Positions 11,380 to 21,544 of a DNA stretch of 64,000 bases are shown here, piece by piece. The notes below the pieces were generated by a model. That model worked only from the letters and a program-made list of their open reading frames with translations, was not told the origin of the DNA and searched no databases. Positions within the stretch are counted from its first letter, which is position 1; each line of letters begins with the position of its first letter. The position numbers were made by a program, and so were the translations under genes. This DNA comes from Hetaerina americana. Its lineage: Eukaryota; Arthropoda; Insecta; Odonata; Calopterygidae. The stretch lies in the NCBI GenBank assembly GCA_022747635.1, contig JAKTNV010000027.1:2713001-2777000 (forward strand). Direction: 5' to 3'.

Positions 11380-11916
11380 TGATCGTTGGGTGTAACACGT
11401 AATGGACATTTTCCGGTTGTCACCAGAGTCGAGGAAGTAGCGGTTCCGGAGAGGAAGTGTCCTACATTGTGTCCTATGATTACTGGATGATGACCGCTGC
11501 TACATTTTTTATTCTTCAATTTTGAGTCCATAATTTCCAATAACTGGCCATCCGTCAGTTCATTAGCCACAAGTCTAGGCCGACCTCTGCCTCACTCCGC
11601 CTTCACTCATTATTCCGTCTCCGTACACAGTTCACAAAGTTGTCCATGAATTTCAATTGGCTCATGTCAGTTTTTTGCCAGTTAAAAACCTAATCACAGA
11701 TCGCACTTCACAAGTCGCGGTGTTTTCTATTGCAGCGGATACATTTTCACAGTTCGCATTGTGAGCAAAGTAGAAGAAGAACCACAGTCTGTACACAAAC
11801 TACCACAGCAGGATGAGTAGTACTGAGTGCAGGGACATTAAGACCCCAAGATAGTCTCTCGCTCTACCCACCGCCGCGCTAGGCCGAAACGTAAGTTACC
11901 TTTGTGACAGCCGTCG
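11380..11916 (-). mobile_element. Mariner N-terminal remnant (AAGTAACTTACGTTT lineage)
   Basis: On the minus strand the element begins near 11916 with a TIR that contains AGGTAACTTACGTTTCGGCC. It continues through a transposase N-terminus with stops (TATCEVRSVIRFLTGKKLT, then a GELC-like region) and an ERSGRP-equivalent (RGRPRLVANELTDGQLLEIM, near 11510-11575). Sister copies are at 13655-14408 (minus) and 21545-21995 (plus), which share long identical blocks such as CACTCCGCCTTCACTCATTA. No catalytic residues remain. The left border is uncertain. Confidence 0.7.
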
Positions 11917-12644
11917 TATCTTGAACACGGACCGAGGAGAACAGAGAAGTTGTGACTCAGGTTGAAATGTTTTCTTGTTTGCATTTGAGAATAACTGCGG
12001 AAGGTAATGTTTACTGCTTTCAGACGATTAATATGCCTTGTTAAGCGGTTGTTGGATCACCCTAGCACTCGATAGCATCTAAGCGTTGAAAGCAGATTGT
12101 AAAAAAATGGCAAATACGACAATAGAAAGCAATCGAGGCGACATTCTTGACAGGCTCAAAAATAATTGTGGTTACGCGTCCACGAGGCAATCGTTGATAC
12201 TGTTTGAACTAATCAACGGTCGTTCTAAAACAGAAACATAATGGTAGGCGAGGTTTTGTTTTTCAATTTTCCGGGTGGGTCTCACGTGAGGGCGTGGCAA
12301 GTGTTTGCGGGTGAGAGGTCGCCGCTTCGGCGGTCAAAGGTGTTCCACGTACTTTGGAAACACTCGGGGAGGCTTTTCCAGGAAGGAAGCAGAAAGCCCT
12401 CCAGAGTGTGAGGAGCGAGATTGAAATGCATTCGCAAATCTTGATTGTTCGGATTCGCGGTTCGCTGGGCAGCTGAGGCACGAGGCCAACTCGTGCCGAG
12501 GGTCACTCATGCGCCGCGGAGGGAAGGAGGAGGAGCGGGGGGGGGGGGGCGGGAGGCGTGCTAGCCGGTTGATCCAGTGGAGTCTCCTCTTTTGTCTAGT
12601 TGATTAAGCAGCTTCTTCATTCCGTCGGCGGTGCCCCTGTTGCA
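11917..12644. other. No recognisable gene; poly-G tract
   Basis: The stretch is GC-rich in its second half and ends in a run of G near 12540-12550. Minus-strand frames at 12263-12506 show no known domain. Confidence 0.35.
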
Positions 12645-12646
12645 GT

Positions 12647-12728
12647 ATCTACATCTGCACAATATACCCCGCGAGCCGCCGCAAGGGCGTGTGGCGGGGG
12701 GTGTTAGGGCACCACTACAATCCTAATC
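12647..12728 (-). mobile_element. LINE family A 3' tip
   Basis: The + strand reads ATCTACATCTGCACAATATA, then GCGAGCCGCCGCAAGGGCGT and GGCGGGGGGTGTTAGGGCAC. This is the complement of the LINE A terminal hairpin and hexamer tail. Only about 80 bases were inserted or survive. Confidence 0.75.
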
Positions 12729-13654
12729 ACGTCACCTTCACGCAGATATCAGTTTGATCATGGACTCGAAAAATGTTAATCGCACGAAAGAAGGTAATCA
12801 CATGCAAAGAGTATTCAGTAACAGGAGGCGTATACTCAAATCATGTGGGAGGACCGTTAAAAAGATGGGTCTATGAAATAAAAAATATAAAATGCAGGAT
12901 ATCGACAAATATAAGAATTGCCTATTCTAATTATCTCCTACTTGATTGCTGTCGTATCTCCTATGATCTCTAATGTTACGAGGGAAAAACATTTTAAATC
13001 CATCTGTTCCACCATCTACCTGATTTTACTTACGTGATCTGATCTAACGGGGGCCTGTAGTATAAGTATACTTGTAGGTCTTTAATGTCTTCTGAGATTT
13101 AATCTGCCTGAAATTTACGCAGTAATTTTGACCTGTATTTAAGCCTACGGTCGGACTAGTCTCTCCCATCCTAACTCTGCCAAAAGTGTCGTGACACGGC
13201 TATTTGTTCTTAACAACTTTTCACAAACCTAGCTGCTTTCTACGTTACATTCGATCTAGTATGCTTGCACCTACACAATATCCCGCACGGGGGTGTGGTG
13301 TGAGATGTAAAGGCACTTATGAATATGCTATTATAAATATTGGTGGGCATTCAAAAGAACACGTACACTTACATGCTTGTCTGCATCTTGCATTAATGGG
13401 CGTGTGTCGAGTCTACTTAGTTTTGACATTTTCGTTATGAATTAGAATGTGTGGTTGCGTTTGATTTTGTTCAGAATGTGATCATATATGTGAGGCGCTA
13501 CACGGCTTATGAAACGCGCGCATCAGGATTTGGGGAATTGTCCGCTTTTCCCCTCGCCTCGGAAAATTGAATGCTTCGAGATTCAATCGAGCTTACCCCC
13601 GAAGAGGGGTTCCACTATTCGGGTTCGAACTGGCTGCCCTCCGAACTAAATGAC
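12729..13654. other. No recognisable gene; possible LINE A trace
   Basis: Most of it is unassigned. Near 13265-13310 the motif CCTACACAATATCCCGCACG followed by GTGTGGTG resembles a very diverged LINE A 3' tip on the minus strand. A B-box-like GGGTTCGAACTGG lies at 13621. Confidence 0.35.
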
Positions 13655-14408
13655 TGCGAAAACTCAGAAAGTAACTTGCGTTTTGAAATACCTGTAAAAA
13701 ATGAACCTAGTGACAAGACAAAGTTTTATTAGTTAAATTTGAAAGGAAAATTTTTACACTATGTTTCTACATAGTCGCCATCCAAATTGAGGTATTTATC
13801 ATAACGATACTCAAGCGTTTGAATTCTGTCTCCGAAGAAATCTGCCGCCTTACATTTTAACCACTTGTTTACACCAGCATGCAATTCTGCTTCACCGTCA
13901 AAGCTCTCTGTTGCTAGGAGATGTGTAGCGAGAGATCCGTAATCGTAAATCGGCGTTTTTCCCGGATTTTTTCGTTGATTTTCACAGTTGATTTTCACCG
14001 TCAGTTCTTATCTGTCACTAAACAAGGCCGACCACAGCGGTGGACCTCGTCGTGAACATTGGCACTGTGGCTATGTTTAAACTGAATGCACCACTGCCTC
14101 ACTCCGCCTTCACTCATTATTCCAACTCCGTACACACTTCCCAAAGTTGCTAATAAATTTCAATTGGCTCGTGTCAGTTTTTTGCCAGTTAAAAACCTAA
14201 TCACAGATAGCGCTTCACAACTAGCGGGATATTCTATTGCGGCGCATACATTTTATCAGTTTGCAATGTGAGCAAAATAGAAGAAGAACCACAGTCTGCA
14301 CACACACTACCACAGCAGGATGAGTAGTACTGAGTGTATGGACGTTAGACGCCAAGTTAGTGTCGCCACGCTGGGCCGAAACGTAAGTTACTTGCTGGTC
14401 AGCCCTCT
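13655..14408 (-). mobile_element. Internally deleted mariner (AAGTAACTTACGTTT lineage)
   Basis: It reads from the minus-strand 5' end near 14408 (GAGGGCTGACCAGCAAGTAA) to the degraded other TIR near 13660-13690 (AGAAAGTAACTTGCGTTTTG). Minus-strand coding remnants are the N-terminal DNA-binding part (14090-14250, with SCEV-to-FLTGKK-like coding and several stops) and the C-terminal tail at 13759-13998. The latter encodes KWLKCKAADFFGDRIQTLEY and NLDGDYVE, the standard mariner ending. The central catalytic domain is deleted. The element cannot move by itself. Confidence 0.78.
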
Positions 14409-14515
14409 TATTATTAACAAAAGTTTTCCGGTAATTATTAGTTTTGAATGGACACTTGAGACCCTTCTAAACTCTACCCAAGGTGATATTACGACTGCAA
14501 TTTATTAGGAACCCT

Positions 14516-14890
14516 TATTCAAATCAGCATACTTCCTGCCCCCCTTCATTCCGCACAGCGTGCATATACACAGCTCAGCTTACCTTTATCTTAACCGTCG
14601 ACATTCCTCCGCTAATCAAAACGCTCGCCATCCACTTGTTTTGCCTTCGTCCGATTGCCCCAAACTCTCCCCTCACCTTCTAGCATTCCCTCTCCCCTAT
14701 TCCTTTCCCTCCATTTTCACTTCACTACTCTACTCCACATTTCAAAAGCATTTGATTTGCGATTGTCCTCATGCCGTTTTGTTTCAGGTCCCAAACCATG
14801 TCGAACTCTCCTCCTTATCAAAGTTTTTACAAATCTTTCTCCCTGCATCTTTACTCGAAAGTCATCGAGTTTTTTTCTTTACCCAGTTAG
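14516..14890 (-). mobile_element. RTE-like retroelement C-terminal fragment, decayed
   Basis: The + strand is a diverged version of 43404-43760. Shared features are the polypyrimidine blocks TCTAGCATTCCCTCTCCCCT and CCTTTCCCTCCATTTTCACT. On the minus strand it reads FEMWSRVVKWKWREGK-like sequence, equivalent to FEMWVWRRMEKVKWTERK, so it belongs to the region downstream of the RT domain. Stops interrupt all frames. The plus-strand frames over it are shadows. Confidence 0.6.
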
Positions 14891-16249
14891 ATAGTATGAT
14901 TGTCATAAAATGTAACGACAATGTTTTATTTGAACGAATGTTAATGAATGCTCTTTTATATTTACAGGTAAGGACACAATCTTTTTCTGCAATTCAAGAT
15001 AATTGTCACACTTGCATGATACAGTCTTGGTAAGTTGCATCTCCCTTCTTGTAGTGTTGAATTCATTTGATGAGACCTGGTGCGAACGGACTACACCAGT
15101 CGGTGCAGTGTCCGGATGAGTAGCTTGAGTTATTCCCGAGTCTCGAATGGATTTCCCCTTCGCCAATGCCGATCGCCCACTGCCCAGAGGTCCTCGATTC
15201 GAACATCAGGCTCGGGTTTATGTCTTTTCAGCGGTCACTGCAATCATTGACGAGGCAGTGAAATCATAACTTCCGATGCTCGATACCAATTACCAATTGG
15301 TATCGAGCATCGGAAGTTATGAATACGAAATTAGAGTACCTAAAAAAGTCATTGTTTTCTATTATTCATTATTAATCGATAAGATTACTTCTTGCGATAT
15401 TAGACTTTTGAGCGATGATTTCCTCGGTTATTATTTTATTTTTTAAGTTTCCATTTTCATAGTTTTGCATCTTTTGCCCACTCTGGAAATACGCCTCAAT
15501 GCCTGGGCATGCACTCTTGCAGTGAACTTTGATTCCTGAAATTAGTCGATGTGCGTTGAGTTGAAATGATTGTACGCGTACATCAAAAGTTGGTCGGTCT
15601 CTGCCACGTGAGGAAACCATTAACACAATACGTATTAATGCACGCCGTAGAAAATGGATAGAGCTTTAAAGAAACTCCTTCGTGACACAGATGTGCGAAC
15701 TCAGCGTATTATGTCAGCATTTCCATTTCAAATGCCAACCCAGAGGTCGCGGGTTCGATTCCCTCCTAGGTTGTTTTTTCTCCACCTTTGGGCTTGGGTG
15801 TATGTGATTGTCAAATTTTTATGTCAATATTTGAAGTCCGATGTAAAGGTCTAAGTGCTGTTTTCGGACTAATACAAAATAAAATTAAAAAATACAATAA
15901 ATTGCCAACTTATTAAGACACTCAACATAATCATTTTCTGATCGCAATTGTTTAATTCCACTTGAAGCTCATTCTGTAATACTACATCTTGTTGAGAAGA
16001 AATTAAAATTAATAAATTAGCTTCTTGATGCGCTCAGAGCGGGAAAAGAGGAATGCAAATGGCTGCATCGCTCAGAATCAGAAACAGAGTTGTAGAAGCT
16101 GTGCCAGAGGCCGAATCCTTGAGAAGAAAAAGTGTGAAGCACTTGTAAACCACGAGAAGAGGCTCTGTTGCGGAATTCGTTGGCAACAGTGAAACATGAA
16201 GAGGGTGAAAATTACAAGTGCCATCTTATGTGAACAGTTCTGACCCATC
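14891..16249. other. Mostly unassigned; B-box-like SINE pieces
   Basis: B-box-like motifs occur near 15205 (TCGATTCGAACATC) and 15752 (GCGGGTTCGATTCCC). They suggest remnants of tRNA-derived SINEs, but no A box can be paired with certainty. A perfect palindrome at 15266-15320 is listed separately. Nothing else is recognisable. Confidence 0.4.
15266..15320. repeat. Perfect 26-bp-arm palindrome
   Basis: The left arm starts ATAACTTCCGATGCTCGATA and occupies 15266-15291. The spacer is ACC. The right arm at 15295-15320 is its exact reverse complement. It could extrude as a cruciform or fold as an RNA hairpin. It could also be the core of a small fold-back element; no terminal duplication is obvious. 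Confidence 0.9.
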
Positions 16250-16348
16250 TTGTCATGGTGGATGCCTGTCGTATACATGAGTGTGGTTCATTTTTATTCT
16301 CTTTTTTATTGCATAGCAAAGGACTGATTTATTAGGTGAATTGACATA

Positions 16349-16802
16349 CGAGATCTGTCCAATAAATACGCGAACTGGAGCCATAAAAACTTTATTTTGC
16401 AAAATTTAGTCTTCATCGATTTTACACCCTTCAAAGTATTCTCCATTCGTTGCTATGCAATCATTCCATCTTCTTTCCCTCTTTTGTTTAAAGCACCCTT
16501 GGAAGTCCTCGGCAGTTGGGATTTTTAGTTTTCTCATCGCTTCTTGCTTTATAGTGTCCACATCATCCGAGTGATGTCCCCTCATCACATTTTTGCATTT
16601 TGGGAATAGGAAAAAGTAGCAGAGGGCGAGATCTGGCGAATAGGGAGGATGATTAAGGATCAAGGTGATTGAATTTTTTGCCATAAACTGGCGAACAGTC
16701 AATGCTAAATGTGCAGGTGCATTGTCATGGTGAAGGATCCATCCATCATGTTCGGTTAAAATAGTGTGCACTGTTTAGTTTCCTAGCGTACGAGATTCTC
16801 GG
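16349..16802 (-). mobile_element. Internally deleted mariner inside LINE C
   Basis: The element is flanked by TA on the left (16347-16348). It starts CGAGATCTGTCCAATAAATA; the right end near 16802 is a degraded inverted version. The minus-strand frame 16406-16771 joins the end of the DNA-binding domain (HTILTEH) directly to the last part of the catalytic domain (WILHHDNAPAH). The second aspartate (HHDNAP) is present. The third is replaced: where LAPCDFF is expected the sequence gives LALCYFF. The C-terminus ends in NGEYFEGCKIDED. The fragment at 34690-34870 comes from the same lineage. Confidence 0.82.
16406..16771 (-). pseudogene. Mariner transposase remnant (catalytic end and C-terminus)
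   Basis: The 121-codon frame holds the mariner block HHDNAPAHLALTVRQF, NHPPYSPDLA and the C-terminal FEGCKIDED-type tail. The first aspartate region (TGDETW) is deleted and the third catalytic Asp is Tyr, so the cut-and-paste reaction cannot be catalysed. The frame is unusually clean for a dead gene, which suggests a recent insertion of an already deleted copy. Confidence 0.85.
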
Positions 16803-16995
16803 ATGTTTTGAATTAAGTCTTACTCCGGCACGTATACACCTTTGCACGTTATTTCATAGTTTTTATGACTTAATATTTTTCCCTTTTCCCTTCCTCCTCC
16901 CTTATCACTTCCTCCCTTTCCCCCTGGTGCTTGTACCCCCTGGCAAACACCTTTTTGGTGAATCGCGGGGTATTTATGTGTCCATGTCGACGTGG

Positions 16996-17760
16996 CTTGT
17001 GTTCTGGTGACCTCGGCCCGTGTCATCTCCGATTGGTGTGGGCGTTCCTCTTGATCGCATCCGAGCGCGCGATATTCTCATCCCCCGGAAGTTATTCCGT
17101 CGCACCCGTCTTCCGCGCCCACCACAGCACCCACCGCCCCGGACCCGTTTGCCCTCGGGCCGATCGACGACTGACTCTCCCTGCTTCTCGTGTGCCCTCC
17201 GCACCGGAAGTGCCGGTCGGTTCTCCCTCGACGTTCGGGTTTGTTTGTTGTGCATTCGCAAGTGTTTCACCCCCGGAACGCGGGAAGCTCTCTCTCGGTG
17301 GATGGAAATGGAATTTCGTCCTTCAGTTTTTTCTCCCCCACAATTCCCGTTCCCACGGCGGCGCAATAATACACGCTCCCTTATTCGCATTTGTTTATTT
17401 GTTTACTTGCTTGCGCGAGTTCCGTCGAAGCACGAGCGACGAATATTCCCTTGGGATGCCAGCGGAAGGGATTTTTAGATCCTCTTTTTCCTTCTCTTTT
17501 TACTCTTCACTCCTGACCACTCGTCTTCCCTTCCATCTACTTCACTTCCTCTCTCTCTCTCTTGTTTGTGGGTGCGAGGGAGGGGGCGTCCGAAGGGCGG
17601 CACTGATTCGGGGCTAAATGGAAGTCTTTGTGCTCGAGAGTGGGGAGAGGTTAATGGGAGGGAAGTGGTAGCCAGGGTGGAGGGAACCCCTCTGGCCAGA
17701 GCTCTTCTTCTCCTTGATACTTCTATTTTCGTTCAGTCCGAACCCTTAGGGTCGACAGGG
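16996..17760. other. GC- and CpG-rich segment, function unknown
   Basis: Directly after the LINE C tail lies about 400 bases rich in CG dinucleotides, then a pyrimidine-rich part (17480-17560). Open frames of 138-228 codons run on both strands (16931-17617 +, 17020-17478 +, 16974-17390 -), as expected from few stop codons in GC-rich DNA. None has a recognisable domain. A promoter or first exon is possible. Confidence 0.4.
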
Positions 17761-17964
17761 CGCGTTAAGTAGCTCTAATAGCCTTGCTAAGTCCCCTTCC
17801 GTGGAGTTGAAGAAGGAAACGAATTCGTCGCTTGTTTTGCCTTTTGTGAAAAACGGACTGAAACTTGTATGGCCTTTATTTAACAAAAATAAAGTAAACG
17901 CATGGCTTTGTTTATTGCAGTGTGCGATTGGTTGACCGTTCGCCCCAAATGGCGCGATGCTAAT
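17761..17964. other. Spacer without recognisable feature
   Basis: No domain, repeat or RNA gene is visible here. Confidence 0.35.
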
Positions 17965-18086
17965 GGATAAAATATCGTAGCACTTTTCCACTTGAGAAAA
18001 TTATTTTACTTTTTTATTATTTAATATATTTTTTATTCGGTACAATAAATTCTATCAAGTGAAAAAGCGCTACGATCTTTTATTCA
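17965..18086. repeat. Fold-back repeat 1 (about 40-bp arms)
   Basis: The left arm (about 17965-18008, containing ATCGTAGCACTTTTCCACTT) is the imperfect reverse complement of the right arm (about 18043-18086, containing AAGTGAAAAAGCGCTACGAT). An AT-rich loop of about 35 bases separates them. It lies directly next to a second fold-back. Confidence 0.8.
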
Positions 18087-18090
18087 TTAC

Positions 18091-18259
18091 TGAAATGAAA
18101 TAATTGACTTAGTAATTCCACACACTTTATTTAAAAAACACGACTCAGGTTTCGACGTTGAACGTCATCATCGGCCGCGTGATGACGTTCGACGTCGAAA
18201 CCTGGGCCTTGTTTTTTAAATGAAGTGTGTGGAATTACTAAGTCAATAATTTCATTCCA
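18091..18259. repeat. Fold-back repeat 2 (about 80-bp arms)
   Basis: Left arm 18091-18170 and right arm 18180-18259 are near-perfect inverted repeats around TCGGCCGCG. The arms contain TGACTTAGTAATTCCACACA on the outside and GGTTTCGACGTNGAACGTCA inside. The inner part (GATGACGTTCGACGTCGAAA) resembles the core of the fold-back at 61.9-62.1 kb and, more loosely, the hammerhead-like motif at 25046-25083. Confidence 0.85.
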
Positions 18260-19969
18260 ATATGTAATGCAAATTCCATAAAGTTACGCCGGAGACGACA
18301 AAGTTTATTCATTACGTTCGACTTCCACCACATAACGCCTGAAGCTACACAATTTTGCGTGATGCTGTTGAATTTTGATTTCAGCGAGATTTTCAACCAG
18401 TTGGAACTGTGAGTGATTCGTGGAATGCTATAATTCATTCGATTCGAGTGCTATTGATGATGTCGTTGAATACTTGTGCATACATCGCCTAATGATAAAC
18501 TGCAGAAGACGACGCCAGGCATCCGTTCTGGGATAAACTACGCCAATCGGAGATGAACCAATATACTGACTCTGGCGGACGTACATGAGCCCCGTTAATG
18601 GCAGCGTATTAAAAATGGTCTATTTTGCGCCCAGTATTTAATCTCCAACGTTTATTGAAAGTGATTATCATCATAATATAGCCATTAATTAATTAAATCG
18701 TTATTATTGCGTGAAATTATTGCATTTGCGCATTTACTGAATGGAAACATATACATTTGTTCAGCCCTGGTATATGCCGAAATACATTTGAAGGCAACAG
18801 GCAGGAGTTGTGAGATGGCGGAGGGGTTTGCACGGACCCCGTAGGTCTCATGCGCATAGAGCGAATAGATTTCGCCACGTGATATCTGTCATCATTTTGC
18901 TATAGATATATTTATGTTTAGTTTATTGATTGAAATATTAAATGCATAAATTGAGAGTATATGAAGAAAAAGCTGAATACATGCCCTGCACGAAAAATAT
19001 GTCACTTTCATGAAAGAATGTGTGAGGCGAAGAATTGAAATAAGTAAATAGTGTAACTCAGTCAGGGGAGAATGTCCGGCGTAAAAGAATTGAGGGGTCG
19101 GGCGATTTTTTTGTCAAATATTTATTGTTTTTTTTAGTTCGAGCTATGCAAATGCGGTCATAATTTGTTAATTTAAATATTTGATGTGTAAAATATTAAC
19201 ATTTATAAAACTTATAATTATAAAAAGGGCACATAACGAAATTACATTCCCTTAAAAACAAATTGCCCTTTTTTTGAGGGATTAATTCTATTTTACCGCT
19301 CCTCCTTATTGCAAAAGAATAAATTAAACCTTGATCCTCGGGTTGTTGTTATTTGAAAGCTGTTTCCAGATGGATTGAAACGGCGGTCGGTGGGGTTCTT
19401 TAAGTTATACCATCAATGACGTTTTTATTTGCAGTCAAATAGTGTGACGTGCGCAAAGTATTGCAAAATCGGGTATCGCGTCCGTTTGAATTGAATGAGA
19501 GCAGTCTGTGGCCGACCCTTGGTGCTTCACTAAACGCCCCTGCCGCTGGTCTTGTGCCGGCCAGTGGGCCGTGACGCACATCTCAACCATCACCTCGAAA
19601 CGGTCGTGCAGTGCGTGATTAATCAGCCGTGACAATGCCTCTAGGGGAATCAAATTTTGACTCCCGCCGATCAGAAATAGCACGTCTAACGAGGGGAAGG
19701 GGTTCTTCGTCGATATAAGGCCGAGGCTGGTTTTGCGGAAATTCAATCCGCATCAGGACGAAATTTAGCTCGATGGGTATGAAATGAGAATCGATAAAAA
19801 ATAAGACGAAGGTAATGACATTTTCGAGAACGTTAAATTTTCAAGTGGGGGGTGTAGACGACAGGGTTAGGTATAACCTGTCTAGGAAATGTTTTACACG
19901 ATGGTAGAAAATAATAAGAACATTTGATGCATTTGTTTTAACAATGCAACCATTCAGATTGTAAAAACC
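18260..19969. other. No recognisable gene
   Basis: AT-rich unassigned DNA. The minus-strand frame 19435-19746 (103 codons) lies in a locally GC-balanced block and has no domain I recognise. I see no splice-linked partner. It could be a stray exon or chance. Confidence 0.35.
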
Positions 19970-19972
19970 ATT

Positions 19973-20090
19973 CGCCTTGACAGGGATTCGAACCTGGATC
20001 CCTCAAAGTCCGGAAGTAGCTTAGCTGGTTAAAGCAATCGGCTGGACATCGAGAGATCCGGGATCGAATCTCGGTCAATGTTTATAATTT
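19973..20090. repeat. tRNA-like sequences in inverted arrangement
   Basis: On + from about 20008 an A-box-like AGCTTAGCTGGTTAAAGC is followed by a T-arm-like GGGATCGAATCTC (near 20062). On the minus strand a second T-arm-like block (CAGGTTCGAATCCCTG) lies at about 19983-20000. The acceptor stems do not pair, so these are not functional tRNA genes. They look like tRNA-derived SINE heads. Confidence 0.55.
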
Positions 20091-20199
20091 TTTACACTCT
20101 GAATAGTTGCGTTGTAATGCAAATTTAGCGGATGACTCCGTTAAAGTTACTGTCGCGGCATCTCCAGCAGTTTTTTGGCAAATTGTTTCAAAGATGAGG

Positions 20200-20560
20200 G
20201 ATTGGATTCTGGATTGTGAGGACTTGGGAGTACAGATGTAAAGTGAGGATTGGTTAAACCCTGGAGAAAGTTTTGGAGCGTAGTCGGTAGGTAACTCGAT
20301 CGTGAGGGTATGAGGGGTAGCGAAAGATGGCGGTTTTGAGGCGTGGTTGCGGACGAGGACGGGAAGAAAAACTAACTGGGAAGTTGTAGTCGTGGCAGAG
20401 GAGGAGGAAAGAGGGTTGTGAGAAATTCTAAGACGGCAGGAAAAGCGGATGCAGCAGATGTGGGTTTTCTGTGTGGCTGAATGTGAAAGACTGATCGAGG
20501 GGGAGGTAGTTGAGGAAACGTGGCTAAGGAAGGAAGGGTTAGAGAACACATGGTTAGTAT
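20200..20560 (+). mobile_element. RTE-like retroelement C-terminal fragment
   Basis: Plus-strand translation, with a stop, reads FEAWLRTRTGRKTNWEV, EEEERGL and EILRRQEKRMQQ. This aligns with the tail of the RTE family at 43.4-43.8 kb (FEMWVWRRMEK..., EVLG..GEERGLL, LWRQEK). The long minus-strand frame 20082-20549 is a shadow of this region. The 5' border is unclear. The fragment is dead. Confidence 0.6.
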
Positions 20561-20568
20561 AATAAGTG

Positions 20569-21211
20569 TCGGGAAAAGTTTCGGAAAAATTGATTTATAT
20601 ATATATATATATATACCTGAAATAAATCAATTTTTCCGAAACTATATATATATATATATATATATATACTATATATATATATATATATACATACATACAT
20701 ACATATAATGGCTCAGAATTCTTCGAAGTATTCTTCCCTTGAGCATAGACATACTTTTGCCAGCGGCTTCTCCACGACTCAAAGGCTCCCTGGCAGGCGC
20801 AAGGTCCTTAAGGGTACGCGTGCAAGTTTCTTAGATGGCACTTGGGAGTCCCATGGAGGTGGTGTCCTTTGAGGGAAGGAGGATTTCATTTTTATAGGAA
20901 TAGCAAATAGCCCGCTGGTGCCGAGTCGGGACTATTAGGGGTTTGGGGAATCGTCGCGATGTCGTTGCAGAAGGTGTTAGCGAGCAGACACACTCGACTC
21001 TGTTTTTGGTCGTTCGTCAAGTCCTTTTAGCAGAGATCTTTCGCATCGTCAAATTTTCAGTGATGTAATGGTGCCCGCACTGTCATCTTATCAATACCAA
21101 TAGTGCGATCTGTGAACCTGCTCACACTTAACCGACGGTCTGAATTGAGCACTTAACTAACGCACTTGTCAAGACAAAATTGTGATCGATACTTTTTTTC
21201 CAAACCTTGTG
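20569..21211 (-). mobile_element. Non-autonomous mariner, GTATAAAAAGTATCGG lineage, copy 2, with (TA)n insert
   Basis: The left end (TGTCGGGAAAAGTTTCGGAA) runs into (TA)n, then an inverted copy of itself (AAATCAATTTTTCCGAAAC, about 20624-20642), then more (TA)n. The element then resumes at GGCTCAGAATTCTTCGAAGT. The right end near 21211 is the complement of GATCGATACTTTTTTTCCAA. Minus-strand remnants show ITENLTMRKISAK joined to TSRRFPKP-like sequence, the same junction as in copies 1, 3 and 4. Numerous stops are present. Confidence 0.75.
20597..20703. repeat. (TA)n microsatellite with embedded inverted duplication
   Basis: Two (TA)n runs flank the inverted duplicate of the mariner end. The second run passes into (CATA)n near 20690. 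The (IY)n-type frames over it are artefacts. Confidence 0.9.
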
Positions 21212-21544
21212 GGTGTTGAACGGAATGAAGGGTTGCAGGATGGGCACGTAGTGGAGTTGGAAAACGTTTTCTAATCACTGGTATTGTTTTAATGATTGTC
21301 AAGTTCGTTGGGGTTCGGATGAATGGCAATGCTTAACGTAACATCGAAAGCCCGCTCATTTAGATCAGTTTACTCTCACAGGTACGGGACGTAAGTGGAA
21401 AGGAGGAAAGACGTCGGAAAGGAAGCATCGGAGAGAATCTGCCGGTTTGCATTTCATCCTCCTGCGCGTCATTGTCCCGGGAGCGGCGGCCGCGTTCGCG
21501 AGCGTCAGCTTAATGAAATACGAAAGGCTTCATAAGAGTAATTT
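21212..21544. other. Spacer without recognisable feature
   Basis: It includes a GC-rich patch near 21470-21510. No domain is visible. Confidence 0.35.

Larger units (their letters stand above)
16250..16995 (+). mobile_element. LINE family C 3' end interrupted by a mariner
   Basis: Before the interruption (16250-16346) the sequence matches 61690-61795 (CTTGTCATGGTGGA, GTGGTTCATTTTTA, GACTGATTTATTAGGTGAAT). After it (16807-16995) it matches 61803-62274: TTTTGAATTAAGTCTTACTC, the pyrimidine tract, and the terminal hairpin region with CCCCCTGGCAAACACC...CGCGGGGTAT and a degraded hexamer tail. The uninterrupted copies at 8.2 and 61.7 kb show the empty site, so the mariner arrived later. Confidence 0.75.

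Noticed and set aside
15266..15320. microRNA precursor
   Set aside because: The arms are perfectly complementary with a 3-base loop, unlike animal pre-miRNAs.
16931..17617. A 228-codon plus-strand frame, with 152- and 138-codon frames overlapping it
   Set aside because: GC-rich DNA has few stops, frames exist on both strands, and no domain or conserved pattern is visible.
20082..20549. A 155-codon minus-strand frame rich in Ser and Thr
   Set aside because: It is the antisense shadow of an RTE C-terminal fragment on the plus strand.
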